Assembly (NCBI GenBank): GCA_964462585.1
Contig: CAYXAK010000002.1
Span: forward strand, 11,215-75,214
Reading direction: 5' to 3'
DNA from: Halarsenatibacter sp964462585
GTDB taxonomy: Bacteria > Bacillota > Halanaerobiia > Halanaerobiales > Halarsenatibacteraceae
DNA: 64,000 nucleotides
The notes beneath the pieces were generated by a model. The model was not told the DNA's origin. It saw only the letters and a program-made list of their open reading frames with translations, and made no database searches. The translations under genes and the position numbers were made by a program. Shown here piece after piece: positions 25,135 through 32,690 of the stretch (its first letter is position 1; every line of letters starts with the position of its first letter).

Positions 25135-25763
25135 TGGGAGAGGTTTTTATCTTCGATCATCCCCTCATGAAGCACAAGCTGACACTGCTGCGCGACAGGG
25201 ATACCGGCTCCAAGGAATTCCGGGAGCTGGCCAACGAGCTGTCGATGCTCATGGCCTATGAGGTCACAAGGGATATGCCCCTGGAGAAAAAAGAGATCGA
25301 GACACCTCTGACCAAAACCGAATCACCGGTTATTGCCGGCAAAAAGCTGGGCATAGTTCCCATACTGCGTGCCGGCCTGGGCATGCTCGATGGCATACTT
25401 CAGCTTCTGCCCACAGCCCGTGTGGGGCATATCGGTCTGTACAGGGATCCCGACACACTTGAGCCTGTGGATTATTACTGCAAGCTTCCCCCGGACAACG
25501 AGAACAGGGATCTCATAGTCATCGATCCCATGCTGGCAACGGGTGGTTCGGCTTCGGCGGCATTGAGCCTCATCAAAGAACGCGGTGTCAGAAATCTGAA
25601 ATTCATGTGTCTGGTAGCAGCGCCCGAGGGCATCGAGCGCGTGCAGAACGATCACGACGATGTCGATATCTTCACCGCGGCCGTCGACGAACACCTCGAC
25701 GATCATGCCTATATAGTGCCCGGGCTGGGCGATGCCGGGGACCGACTCTACGGCACCAAATAA
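25134..25763 (+). CDS. upp: Uracil phosphoribosyltransferase
   Basis: Salvage of uracil to UMP with PRPP. Standard 209-residue protein: HPLMKHKLTLLRDRDTGSKEFRELANE at the start, VPILRAGLGMLDG, the PRPP-binding IVIDPMLATGGSASAAL and the uracil-binding C-terminus AYIVPGLGDAGDRLYGT. ATG overlaps the preceding stop by one base, with AAGGAG upstream. In Bacillus glyA lies between rpiB and upp; it is absent here. Confidence 0.97.
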   Translation: MGEVFIFDHPLMKHKLTLLRDRDTGSKEFRELANELSMLMAYEVTRDMPLEKKEIETPLTKTESPVIAGKKLGIVPILRAGLGMLDGILQLLPTARVGHIGLYRDPDTLEPVDYYCKLPPDNENRDLIVIDPMLATGGSASAALSLIKERGVRNLKFMCLVAAPEGIERVQNDHDDVDIFTAAVDEHLDDHAYIVPGLGDAGDRLYGTK

Positions 25764-25814
25764 TAGCTGACCATCAGCGGCAGAATCCATGATTTCAGCG
25801 GGAAGGTGTGAGAA

Positions 25815-26885
25815 ATGGCCTATCTGAGAGTTCTGCTGGCAGCACTTGCAGTTACATATCTGCTCACCCCGCTCGTCAAAAGAACCGCCCGGGAGCTGGG
25901 GGCGGTCGATGAACCGGGCCGCCGCCGCATACATCTGAGGAGGATTCCCAACCTGGGGGGGCTGGCGATCTTTGGCGGGTTTATGGTGGCGGTGATGCCC
26001 GGTCTCCATCTCACGGCAGAGGTGCGGGGAATAATGCTGGGTGCCACCTTCATACTGGCCCTGGGCCTTGTGGACGATACGATCGGGCTCACACCCCGAT
26101 TGAAGCTGCTGGGCCAGATAGCGGCCGCCCTGATACCTGTTCTGGCCGGGGTCACTGTGGATTTCATCACAAATCCCCTCTTCGGGGGTGTAATACAGCT
26201 GGGAATATTGAGCATTCCCCTAACGGTTTTATGGATTGTGGGGATCATCAACACACTCAATCTTATAGATGGTCTGGATGGGCTGGCCGCGGGGATAACG
26301 ACCATAGCTGCTGCCACGCTTTTCTTTGTCAGCCTGCAGCAGGGTGAGCCCGTCTCGGCCGTGATGATGGCTGCTCTGGCCGGCAGCACACTGGCCTTTC
26401 TGCGCTTTAATTTCCATCCTGCTGAAATATTTCTCGGTGATGGGGGGGCTATGCTGGCAGGCTATCTGCTGGCTGCGATCTCCATAATCGGTGCGCTCAA
26501 GAGCGCTGCCGCTGTGACGGTATTTGTCCCGCTTCTGGCCCTTGGTGTACCAATCTTTGATACCGCCTATGCCATTTTCCGCCGCTTTTATAACTCACGC
26601 CCCATTTCACAGGCCGATCACGGCCATCTGCACCACCGCCTGCTGGCACTGGGCTGGTCCCAGCGCAGCATAGCACTGCTGGTCTATGCAGTCAGTTCGC
26701 TGCTGGGGGGGCTGGCCGTGCTCGTCAACAGCCTCAATTTTCACAACGGGCTGATAATCATGCTGATCGTGGTCAGCACACTCGCCTACGGCTGCTGGAG
26801 GCTGGGTATATTCTCCGTCGATCTGCCGGGTGAGGGCAGCAAGCTGGCCGGCAAAAAGAGAAAACAGCAGGAGATAAATAAATAG
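25815..26885 (+). CDS. Undecaprenyl-phosphate N-acetylglucosaminyl-1-phosphate transferase (WecA/TagO family)
   Basis: Integral membrane enzyme that moves a sugar-1-phosphate from a UDP-sugar to undecaprenyl phosphate, the first step of O-antigen or wall-polymer synthesis. About ten membrane segments in 356 residues. Family motifs: GRRRIHLRRIPNLGG, LGLVDDTIGL (catalytic Asp pair), NTLNLIDGLDGLAAG, FLGDGGAMLAGY and the cytoplasmic HGHLHHRLL. In a diderm the lipid-linked sugar most likely feeds LPS O-antigen or enterobacterial-type common antigen; sugar identity is inferred. Confidence 0.9.
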   Translation: MAYLRVLLAALAVTYLLTPLVKRTARELGAVDEPGRRRIHLRRIPNLGGLAIFGGFMVAVMPGLHLTAEVRGIMLGATFILALGLVDDTIGLTPRLKLLGQIAAALIPVLAGVTVDFITNPLFGGVIQLGILSIPLTVLWIVGIINTLNLIDGLDGLAAGITTIAAATLFFVSLQQGEPVSAVMMAALAGSTLAFLRFNFHPAEIFLGDGGAMLAGYLLAAISIIGALKSAAAVTVFVPLLALGVPIFDTAYAIFRRFYNSRPISQADHGHLHHRLLALGWSQRSIALLVYAVSSLLGGLAVLVNSLNFHNGLIIMLIVVSTLAYGCWRLGIFSVDLPGEGSKLAGKKRKQQEINK

Positions 26886-26980
26886 AAACGGCTGGATTTT
26901 TAATTTTGGCAACTGAAAAATTTCTGTTTTCAGGCAGGAATTCAATCCGCTATCAAGAAAGAATAGAAAAGAGAGCTGAA

Positions 26981-26996
26981 AGTAATCGTGATTACT
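26981..26996. promoter_or_regulatory. Dyad AGTAATC-GT-GATTACT before the atp operon
   Basis: Two perfect 7-base half-sites separated by 2 bases, a size and symmetry typical of dimeric repressor or activator sites, 25-40 bases before the first atp gene. No clear promoter could be placed around it. Confidence 0.4.
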
Positions 26997-26998
26997 GT

Positions 26999-27018
26999 AA
27001 TTTCTTCCGGGAGAAATT
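26999..27018 (+). promoter_or_regulatory. Hairpin covering the atpZ ribosome site
   Basis: AATTTCT (26999-27005) pairs with AGAAATT (27012-27018) around a 6-base loop; the ribosome sequence GGGAGA (27009-27014) lies in the loop and right arm, two bases before ATG 27021. This could lower translation of the first gene. Confidence 0.4.
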
Positions 27019-27020
27019 AT

Positions 27021-27245
27021 ATGGATAAAAATGACTGGTCGAATATAATCAAAGCCGCCGGTCTCCTATCATACCTGGGTATTGTCATGGTGGTCTCCAT
27101 AGGCATAGGCTATTTTTTGGGTTCAACACTTGATCGCTACCTACATACCGAGCCCTGGCTGATGATCCTGGGGTTGATAGTCGGTGTGGGCGCCGGCTTT
27201 TACGGTGTCTACCAGATTATAAAGGGAGTGATGGCGGATGAATGA
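27021..27245 (+). CDS. atpZ: AtpZ/AtpI-family ATP synthase accessory protein
   Basis: Small inner-membrane protein of 74 residues with two hydrophobic helices: LLSYLGIVMVVSIGIGYFLG and WLMILGLIVGVGAGFYGVYQI. This two-helix pattern with GYFLGSTLDRYL matches the AtpZ group encoded at the head of atp operons, thought to help Mg2+ or c-ring assembly. ATG 27021 follows GGGAGA; a longer frame from 26988 would translate the hairpin and dyad. Overlaps the next gene by 8 nt. Confidence 0.82.
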   Translation: MDKNDWSNIIKAAGLLSYLGIVMVVSIGIGYFLGSTLDRYLHTEPWLMILGLIVGVGAGFYGVYQIIKGVMADE

Positions 27246-27753
27246 CGGTCTTTTCTCCCGTCCCCCGGAAGAGGTTGTTAACAGAATAACAAAGAGGACA
27301 CTATATCCCGGTGCCTTTTTCCTGGCTGCTGCCCTTATCTCGGGGAGCAGTGAGGCTGTTCTGGGACTTGTCTTCGGGCTGAGCATCAGTCTGCTGCTCT
27401 TTCGCCTCAAGCTGGTTCACAGCCGCAGGGCCCTGAGGATGGATAAGGAGAGTGCTAAAAAGTTCATCCGCAACCGCATGGTGGCCAACTACTTCATATT
27501 TTTTGTCGTGCTGATGGTGGCTCAATGGCAGCCGGGACTGGATCTTCTGGCAGCTGTTCTGGGTCTGCTGCTGCTCAAGCTCACCATACTGGCCTCGGCC
27601 CTGCTGGAGCTGATCAGGAATTTCTTTGCCGATAAAAAAGAAAAATACTCGCTCTCTCCGCTGACCGCCCTGAGAAGAGACAGACTTAAAGAAGAGTATC
27701 TTAACCGGGGGGAAGAGGGAGAGATCGATATCGATCTGGAGCTGGATGAGTAA
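27238..27753 (+). CDS. atpI: ATP synthase subunit I-like protein
   Basis: Inner-membrane protein of 171 residues between atpZ and atpB, the place of AtpI. Four hydrophobic segments lie within residues 20-125 and a charged cytoplasmic tail rich in Lys, Arg and Glu ends LELDE. Sequence similarity to classic AtpI is weak by eye, so the call rests on topology and position. AtpI-type proteins assist c-ring assembly, notably in Na+-type synthases. Confidence 0.65.
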   Translation: MNDGLFSRPPEEVVNRITKRTLYPGAFFLAAALISGSSEAVLGLVFGLSISLLLFRLKLVHSRRALRMDKESAKKFIRNRMVANYFIFFVVLMVAQWQPGLDLLAAVLGLLLLKLTILASALLELIRNFFADKKEKYSLSPLTALRRDRLKEEYLNRGEEGEIDIDLELDE

Positions 27754-27780
27754 TGTGCTTCTGTGAAAGGGGGTTTATCT

Positions 27781-28440
27781 ATGGATCCAGGACCACAGGT
27801 TGTGACCTATCTGTTCGGACATGAGTCCTTTCCCATAACAAATACGCTGGTCTGGAGCTGGGCGGTATGTCTGGTCATAATTGTGGGGGCCAGACTGGCC
27901 ACCAAAAACATGGCCATGGTCCCGACCGGACTGCAGAATATCGGTGAGGCGATAGTTGAGCTCATACTGGGGCAGATAGAACCCATGATGCCAGGACATG
28001 GGCGCAGAATGCTGCCACTGATAGGAACCATCTTCATCTATATAGGTCTTTCCAATCTGGTGGGTTTTCTGCCCGCCGTCGATAATCCCACCGCAGACCT
28101 CAACACCACGCTCTCGCTGGGACTTCTGGTCTTTGTGATCAGCCACTATGAGGGCATGAAGGCCAACGGGGTTCTGGGGTATATTAAGGGTTTTGCCGAG
28201 CCCACCATCGTTCTCTTTCCGCTCAATTTTGTGGGAGAGCTGGCCAAGCCCATCTCACACTCCTTCCGTCTTTTTGGAAATATGGTGGGTGGAGGAATAA
28301 TCATAATGCTCATATATCAGGCTGCACCCTGGGTGCTGCCCGTGCCGCTGCACGCCTGGTTCGATCTATTTGTCGGTGCTGTTCAGGCTCTGATCTTCGG
28401 CATGATAGCCATAGCCTATATAGCTGTGGCCCGGGACTGA
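27781..28440 (+). CDS. atpB: ATP synthase F0 subunit a
   Basis: Stator channel subunit of 219 residues that forms the ion half-channels against the c ring. Five to six membrane helices; the essential arginine lies in SHSFRLFGNMVGG near the fourth helix, and the last helices include LFVGAVQALIFGMIAIAYI. ATG 27781 follows AAAGGGGG by seven bases; GTG 27763 has no ribosome site. Short for the family, similar to other Firmicutes a subunits. Confidence 0.93.
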   Translation: MDPGPQVVTYLFGHESFPITNTLVWSWAVCLVIIVGARLATKNMAMVPTGLQNIGEAIVELILGQIEPMMPGHGRRMLPLIGTIFIYIGLSNLVGFLPAVDNPTADLNTTLSLGLLVFVISHYEGMKANGVLGYIKGFAEPTIVLFPLNFVGELAKPISHSFRLFGNMVGGGIIIMLIYQAAPWVLPVPLHAWFDLFVGAVQALIFGMIAIAYIAVARD

Positions 28441-28578
28441 TCTCATGCCCATTCGATCTTTTGAGGAATAGCCTTTAGAGTGAATTATCACTAAAGATAA
28501 GCACAGGCCTGACTCATCTGAAGAAAGTAATACAAGTGAAGAATACGAGCAAATCATTAAAAGGAGGTAGCAGATAAA

Positions 28579-28842
28579 ATGGTAGAACTCTCACCAGAAT
28601 TCATGGAAACCATCATCACCGCTGCCGCACTGTTAGGAGCAGGCTTTGCCATGATAGCAGGTATAGGCCCCGGTATAGGTCAGGGCTATGCTGCAGGTAA
28701 AGCCGTGGAGGCAGTCGGCCGCCAGCCGGAAGCCAGGGGCAACATAATCACAACCATGCTGCTCGGTCAGGCTGTGGCCGAGTCGACAGGTATATACTCC
28801 CTGGTTATAGCCATAGTCCTCATCTTCACAATAGCCCTGTAA
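28579..28842 (+). CDS. atpE: ATP synthase F0 subunit c, sodium-binding type
   Basis: Rotor subunit of 87 residues, two helices joined by the polar loop RQPEARG. The ion site has Gln35 (GIGQGYAAG), Val66, Glu68, Ser69, Thr70 and Tyr73 (VAESTGIYS), exactly the set that coordinates Na+ in the Ilyobacter tartaricus ring (Q32, V63, E65, S66, T67, Y70), shifted by three residues. Proton-type rings lack this Gln/Ser pair. The enzyme is therefore predicted to couple to Na+. A very strong ribosome site AAAAGGAGG suits the high copy number. Confidence 0.96.
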   Translation: MVELSPEFMETIITAAALLGAGFAMIAGIGPGIGQGYAAGKAVEAVGRQPEARGNIITTMLLGQAVAESTGIYSLVIAIVLIFTIAL

Positions 28843-28881
28843 GCTGGAGCTGAGGAGATTGAGCTTTAACCTTTGACCGGA

Positions 28882-28909
28882 CCGGCCGGATCGATTTATA
28901 TCCGGCCGG
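28882..28909 (+). other. GC-rich 10-bp hairpin between atpE and atpF
   Basis: CCGGCCGGAT (28882-28891) and ATCCGGCCGG (28900-28909) pair perfectly around an 8-base loop. No T run follows. Its place right after atpE suggests a role in setting c-subunit mRNA level or stability. Confidence 0.55.
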
Positions 28910-29006
28910 AATGCTGTATTCTTGATTGCAGCGGAATTCGAATCGGACAGATATATAAGTTATCTTGTTAAATATAGAGGTACAGCCTACAGGAGGTGAG
29001 CGGTAG

Positions 29007-29507
29007 TTGATTGACATCAACACCACTTTTATCTGGCAGCTCGTCAACTTTTTTGTGCTGCTCTATCTGCTTCGCAGATTTCTCTACGGTCCCGTGACCG
29101 AGATGCTGGATAAAAGGTCGAATAAAATAGAGAGCGATCTAGAAGAGGCTCGCAAACAGAAAGAAAAGGCTGCAGAGCTCAGGAAAAAACGGGAACAGGA
29201 GCTGAAAGAGGCCCGCCAGAAAGCGCAGAAGATCATAGATGAAGCCGAAGACCGCGGCGAGGAGAGGGCTGAAGAGATAGTGGAAGAGGCCCGGGATGAA
29301 GCCGACAGGATTAAAGAGCGGCGGATGAACGAGATCGAACAGGCCCGTCAGGAAGCCGCCGATCAGCTGCGCCGGCAGGTCTCGTCTCTGTCACTGCAGG
29401 TGGCGGGTAAATTTCTCAGGGAAGAGCTGGACCGGGAAAAACACGAGGACCTCATAGACGGTTACCTGGAGGAGCTGGAAGAGATTCAGCTCGGTGAACT
29501 GCGATGA
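29007..29507 (+). CDS. atpF: ATP synthase F0 subunit b
   Basis: Peripheral stalk of 166 residues. One N-terminal membrane helix (FIWQLVNFFVLLYLLRRFLYGPV) is followed by a long, highly charged coiled coil (about 40-140) rich in Arg, Glu and Lys. The start is TTG 29007, ten bases after AGGAGG; there is no in-frame ATG near. It overlaps atpH by 4 nt (ATGA). Confidence 0.94.
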   Translation: MIDINTTFIWQLVNFFVLLYLLRRFLYGPVTEMLDKRSNKIESDLEEARKQKEKAAELRKKREQELKEARQKAQKIIDEAEDRGEERAEEIVEEARDEADRIKERRMNEIEQARQEAADQLRRQVSSLSLQVAGKFLREELDREKHEDLIDGYLEELEEIQLGELR

Positions 29508-30067
29508 TAGAGAATGAAGTTGCCCGCAAGTACGGCCAGGCCATCTTCGAGCTGGCCCGGGAGAAGAAAATGCTGGAAGAGGTGGCCGGTGATCTCGAGC
29601 TTCTGCGCAGGACTATAGACGAGGTCAGGGACTTCAAAAATATGCTCTATCATCCCCGCATCGAGGATGAGAAAAAAAAGGAGCTTTTGCTGGAAATAGT
29701 CTCCGGGGAGATAAGTGAGCTCACGCTTAATTTCTGCAAGCTGCTGATAGACAAGAGAAGAATCAGGTATCTCTATCATATAGTCAGGGATTTTGAGAAG
29801 AGGCAGAATGAGGCCGAGCAGATCCTTGAGGTTGAGCTGCAGGCGGCCATAGAGCTGCCGGAAGAGCTGAAGGAGCGCATAAGAAAGAGGCTAGGCGAGG
29901 TTACCGGTTACCGCATCGAGCTGGAGACCGGCATAGATGAGGATCTGATCGGGGGCTTTCAGATCAAGGTCGGCGATAAAGTAATCGACGGCAGCATCAG
30001 AGGAGAACTGGAAAGTCTGCAGAAAAAGCTGGAACAGATACCTGTCAGCAAATTAGGGGTGGAATGA
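29504..30067 (+). CDS. atpH: ATP synthase F1 subunit delta
   Basis: Stalk-head connector of 187 residues. The N-terminal helical bundle opens ARKYGQAIFELA, and the C-terminal half has the conserved DEDLIGGFQIKVGDKVIDGSIRGEL region. Standard length and place after atpF. It overlaps atpA's first possible start by 4 nt. Confidence 0.93.
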   Translation: MIENEVARKYGQAIFELAREKKMLEEVAGDLELLRRTIDEVRDFKNMLYHPRIEDEKKKELLLEIVSGEISELTLNFCKLLIDKRRIRYLYHIVRDFEKRQNEAEQILEVELQAAIELPEELKERIRKRLGEVTGYRIELETGIDEDLIGGFQIKVGDKVIDGSIRGELESLQKKLEQIPVSKLGVE

Positions 30068-30069
30068 TT

Positions 30070-31641
30070 ATGAATATAAGACCGGAAGAGATAAGTTCGA
30101 TCATAAAAAAGGAGATAGATAACTACGAATCGGAGCTGGAGACGGTAGGTGTGGGAACAGTTCTCGATGTCGGTGACGGCATCGCCCACGTCTACGGGCT
30201 TGAGGACTGCATGTCGATGGAGCTGGTCGAGTTCCCCAACGAGATATATGGCATGGCTTTAAACCTGGAGGAGGATAACGTCGGTGTCGTCATCCTGGGC
30301 GGTGAGACCGAGATAGACGAGGGTGATGAGGTCCGAAGAACCGGACGCGTCATCGAGGTCCCCGTCGGTGAAGAGATGCTGGGAAGGGTCGTCAATCCCC
30401 TGGGTGAACCTCTGGACGGTCAGGGTCAGATCGAGACGGATAAAACCCGGCCGGCCGAATTCAAGGCACCGGGGGTTGTGACCAGAGAGCCGGTAAAAGA
30501 GCCGCTGCAGACCGGACTCAAGGCTATAGACTCCATGATCCCCATAGGCAGAGGTCAGCGTGAGCTGATCATCGGTGACCGTCAGACCGGTAAAACGGCT
30601 ATAGCTGTCGATACCATCATAAATCAGCGCGATAATGATGTTATATGTGTCTACGTGGCCATCGGACAGAAGGCTTCGGATGTGGCCCAGCTCAGGGAGA
30701 GGCTGGCAGCCGAGGGAGCTTTAGATTACACCATCATCGTAGCTGCAACTGCCAGTGAACCGGCACCGCTCAAGTATATGGCCCCGTATTCCGGCTGTGC
30801 CATGGGCGAATATTTCATGTATGAACAGGGCGGCGATGTGCTCGTTGCCTACGATGATCTCTCCAAACATGCCGATTCCTATCGGGCCATGTCACTTCTT
30901 TTGAGGCGTCCACCGGGTCGTGAGGCCTATCCCGGCGATGTCTTCTATCTGCATTCCCGGCTTCTGGAGAGGGCGGCCAAGCTCAACCCCGATTATGGAG
31001 GAGGTTCGCTCACCGCCCTGCCCATAGTTGAAACACAGGCCGGCGATGTCTCGGCCTATATTCCCACAAATGTCATCTCCATCACCGACGGCCAGATCTA
31101 TCTGGAGAGTGAGCTCTTCTTCTCCGGTGTGCGTCCGGCCATAAATGTCGGTACCTCGGTATCCCGTGTCGGTGGAGATGCTCAGATCAAGGCCATGAAG
31201 GATGTGGCCGGTACACTGAGGCTCGACCTCTCACAGTACCGCGAGCTGGAGGCTTTTGCCCAGTTCGGCTCCGATCTCGATGAAGCCACACAGCAGCGTC
31301 TGGCCCGGGGTGAGCGCATAGTCGAGGTTCTGACACAGGATGAGAATGATCCCATGCCGGTCGAGGAGCAGATAGCGATACTCTATGCCGTGGTAGAGGG
31401 TCATCTCGACGATATACCCGTCGACAATCTGGATAGATTTGAGCGAGAATTTCTCTCTTATATGCGCTCCAGCTACGATGAGGTGCTGGAGGAGATCGTG
31501 GAGATAGGTGAGATGTCCGAGGAACTGGAAGAACAGCTCATTGAAATAATCGAAGAATTCAAGGAGAGCTTCTCCATCGAGGAGAAGAGCCTTGTCGATA
31601 GAAGCGATGAAGATGAAGAAGAGGAAGCTGCAGACGAGTAA
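30070..31641 (+). CDS. atpA: ATP synthase F1 subunit alpha
   Basis: Non-catalytic nucleotide-binding subunit. P-loop GDRQTGKTAIA near residue 172, the family signature PAINVGTSVSRVGGDAQI and the arginine-finger region are present. ATG 30070 (MNIRPEEI) has seven bases after AGGGGTGG; ATG 30064 has one. The 523-residue protein ends in an Asp/Glu-rich tail of about 15 residues beyond the usual end, as in several proteins here. Confidence 0.97.
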   Translation: MNIRPEEISSIIKKEIDNYESELETVGVGTVLDVGDGIAHVYGLEDCMSMELVEFPNEIYGMALNLEEDNVGVVILGGETEIDEGDEVRRTGRVIEVPVGEEMLGRVVNPLGEPLDGQGQIETDKTRPAEFKAPGVVTREPVKEPLQTGLKAIDSMIPIGRGQRELIIGDRQTGKTAIAVDTIINQRDNDVICVYVAIGQKASDVAQLRERLAAEGALDYTIIVAATASEPAPLKYMAPYSGCAMGEYFMYEQGGDVLVAYDDLSKHADSYRAMSLLLRRPPGREAYPGDVFYLHSRLLERAAKLNPDYGGGSLTALPIVETQAGDVSAYIPTNVISITDGQIYLESELFFSGVRPAINVGTSVSRVGGDAQIKAMKDVAGTLRLDLSQYRELEAFAQFGSDLDEATQQRLARGERIVEVLTQDENDPMPVEEQIAILYAVVEGHLDDIPVDNLDRFEREFLSYMRSSYDEVLEEIVEIGEMSEELEEQLIEIIEEFKESFSIEEKSLVDRSDEDEEEEAADE

Positions 31642-31735
31642 ACTGTACTGCATAATCTGGAAGGATGCCCTCAGGCTTATCAATTCTGGGAGTAATAAGC
31701 TGGTCTGAGTGTGTCCAGGGAGGTGGTTTGATCCC

Positions 31736-32656
31736 ATGGAAACGATGCGCGATATTCAGAGGCGCATAGATACAGTGGAAAACACCAAAAAGATAACCCG
31801 GGCCATGAAGATGGTGGCTTCGGCCAAACTGCGCAGGGCGCAGGAAAAAGCCGAGAAGGCCCGACCATTTTTCCAGAGGACCCGGGAGATATTGATAGAT
31901 ATAGTTCAATATACAGAGCAGACGGCTGAACATCCCCTGCTGGATCCCACCGAAGGCGAGAAGACACTCTATATGGTGGTCACATCCGATAGAGGTCTGT
32001 GCGGGGCCTATAACACAAAGGTGTTGAGGCAGCTCAGATCTTCTGCCAGCCCGCATAAAAATCCCGCGGTGGTGCTGGGGCGCAACGGCTATAGAGCCCT
32101 CAAACGCCAGGGATATGAGATTGCGGCCGATTATCTCGATCTCGATGACTATCCCAGCTTTCACTTTGCCCGGCGTGTGACGGACAGGCTGATCGATCTC
32201 TATCTCAATGAAGATGAAGATATCAGTGAAGTGCATCTCATCTACACTCATTTTGAATCAGCTCTGACTCAGACCGTCCAGGAGATCCCCCTTCTGCCCG
32301 TGGTTCCACCGGAAGAACCGGAGGAATCTGAAGAGGGTGAGGGGCTGGAAGAAGCCGGGACAGATACACCGGAAGCCGGTGAAGAAAAATCCGGCAGTGT
32401 GAATTATCTCTATGAGCCCTCGATTCCTGAGGTGCTGGACACCATACTGCCTCAGTATCTTAACAATGTGCTCTACTCCTCCATTCTGGAATCCAAGGCC
32501 AGCGAATTCGGTTCCCGCTACACTGCCATGGACAATGCCACAGAAAATGCGGAGGAGATGATCGATGAGCTGACGCTCTCCTACAACAGAGCCCGCCAGG
32601 CAGAGATCACCAAGGAGATAAGTGAGATTGTCAGCGGTGCAGAAGCACTCAAGTAA
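31736..32656 (+). CDS. atpG: ATP synthase F1 subunit gamma with acidic insertion
   Basis: Central rotor shaft. The N-terminal helix has MRDIQRRIDTVENTKKITRAMKMVASAKL and the C-terminal helix TENAEEMIDELTLSYNRARQAEITKEISEIVSGAEAL. Between them, at about residues 190-220, an insertion made almost only of Glu, Pro, Gly and Thr replaces a short loop of ordinary gamma subunits. ATG 31736 is in phase with METMRDIQ; GTG 31709 upstream lacks a ribosome site and spans the Shine-Dalgarno sequence. Confidence 0.95.
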   Translation: METMRDIQRRIDTVENTKKITRAMKMVASAKLRRAQEKAEKARPFFQRTREILIDIVQYTEQTAEHPLLDPTEGEKTLYMVVTSDRGLCGAYNTKVLRQLRSSASPHKNPAVVLGRNGYRALKRQGYEIAADYLDLDDYPSFHFARRVTDRLIDLYLNEDEDISEVHLIYTHFESALTQTVQEIPLLPVVPPEEPEESEEGEGLEEAGTDTPEAGEEKSGSVNYLYEPSIPEVLDTILPQYLNNVLYSSILESKASEFGSRYTAMDNATENAEEMIDELTLSYNRARQAEITKEISEIVSGAEALK

Positions 32657-32690
32657 GCCGTAAAAAGACTGTCATAAAGGAGGAATTGGC

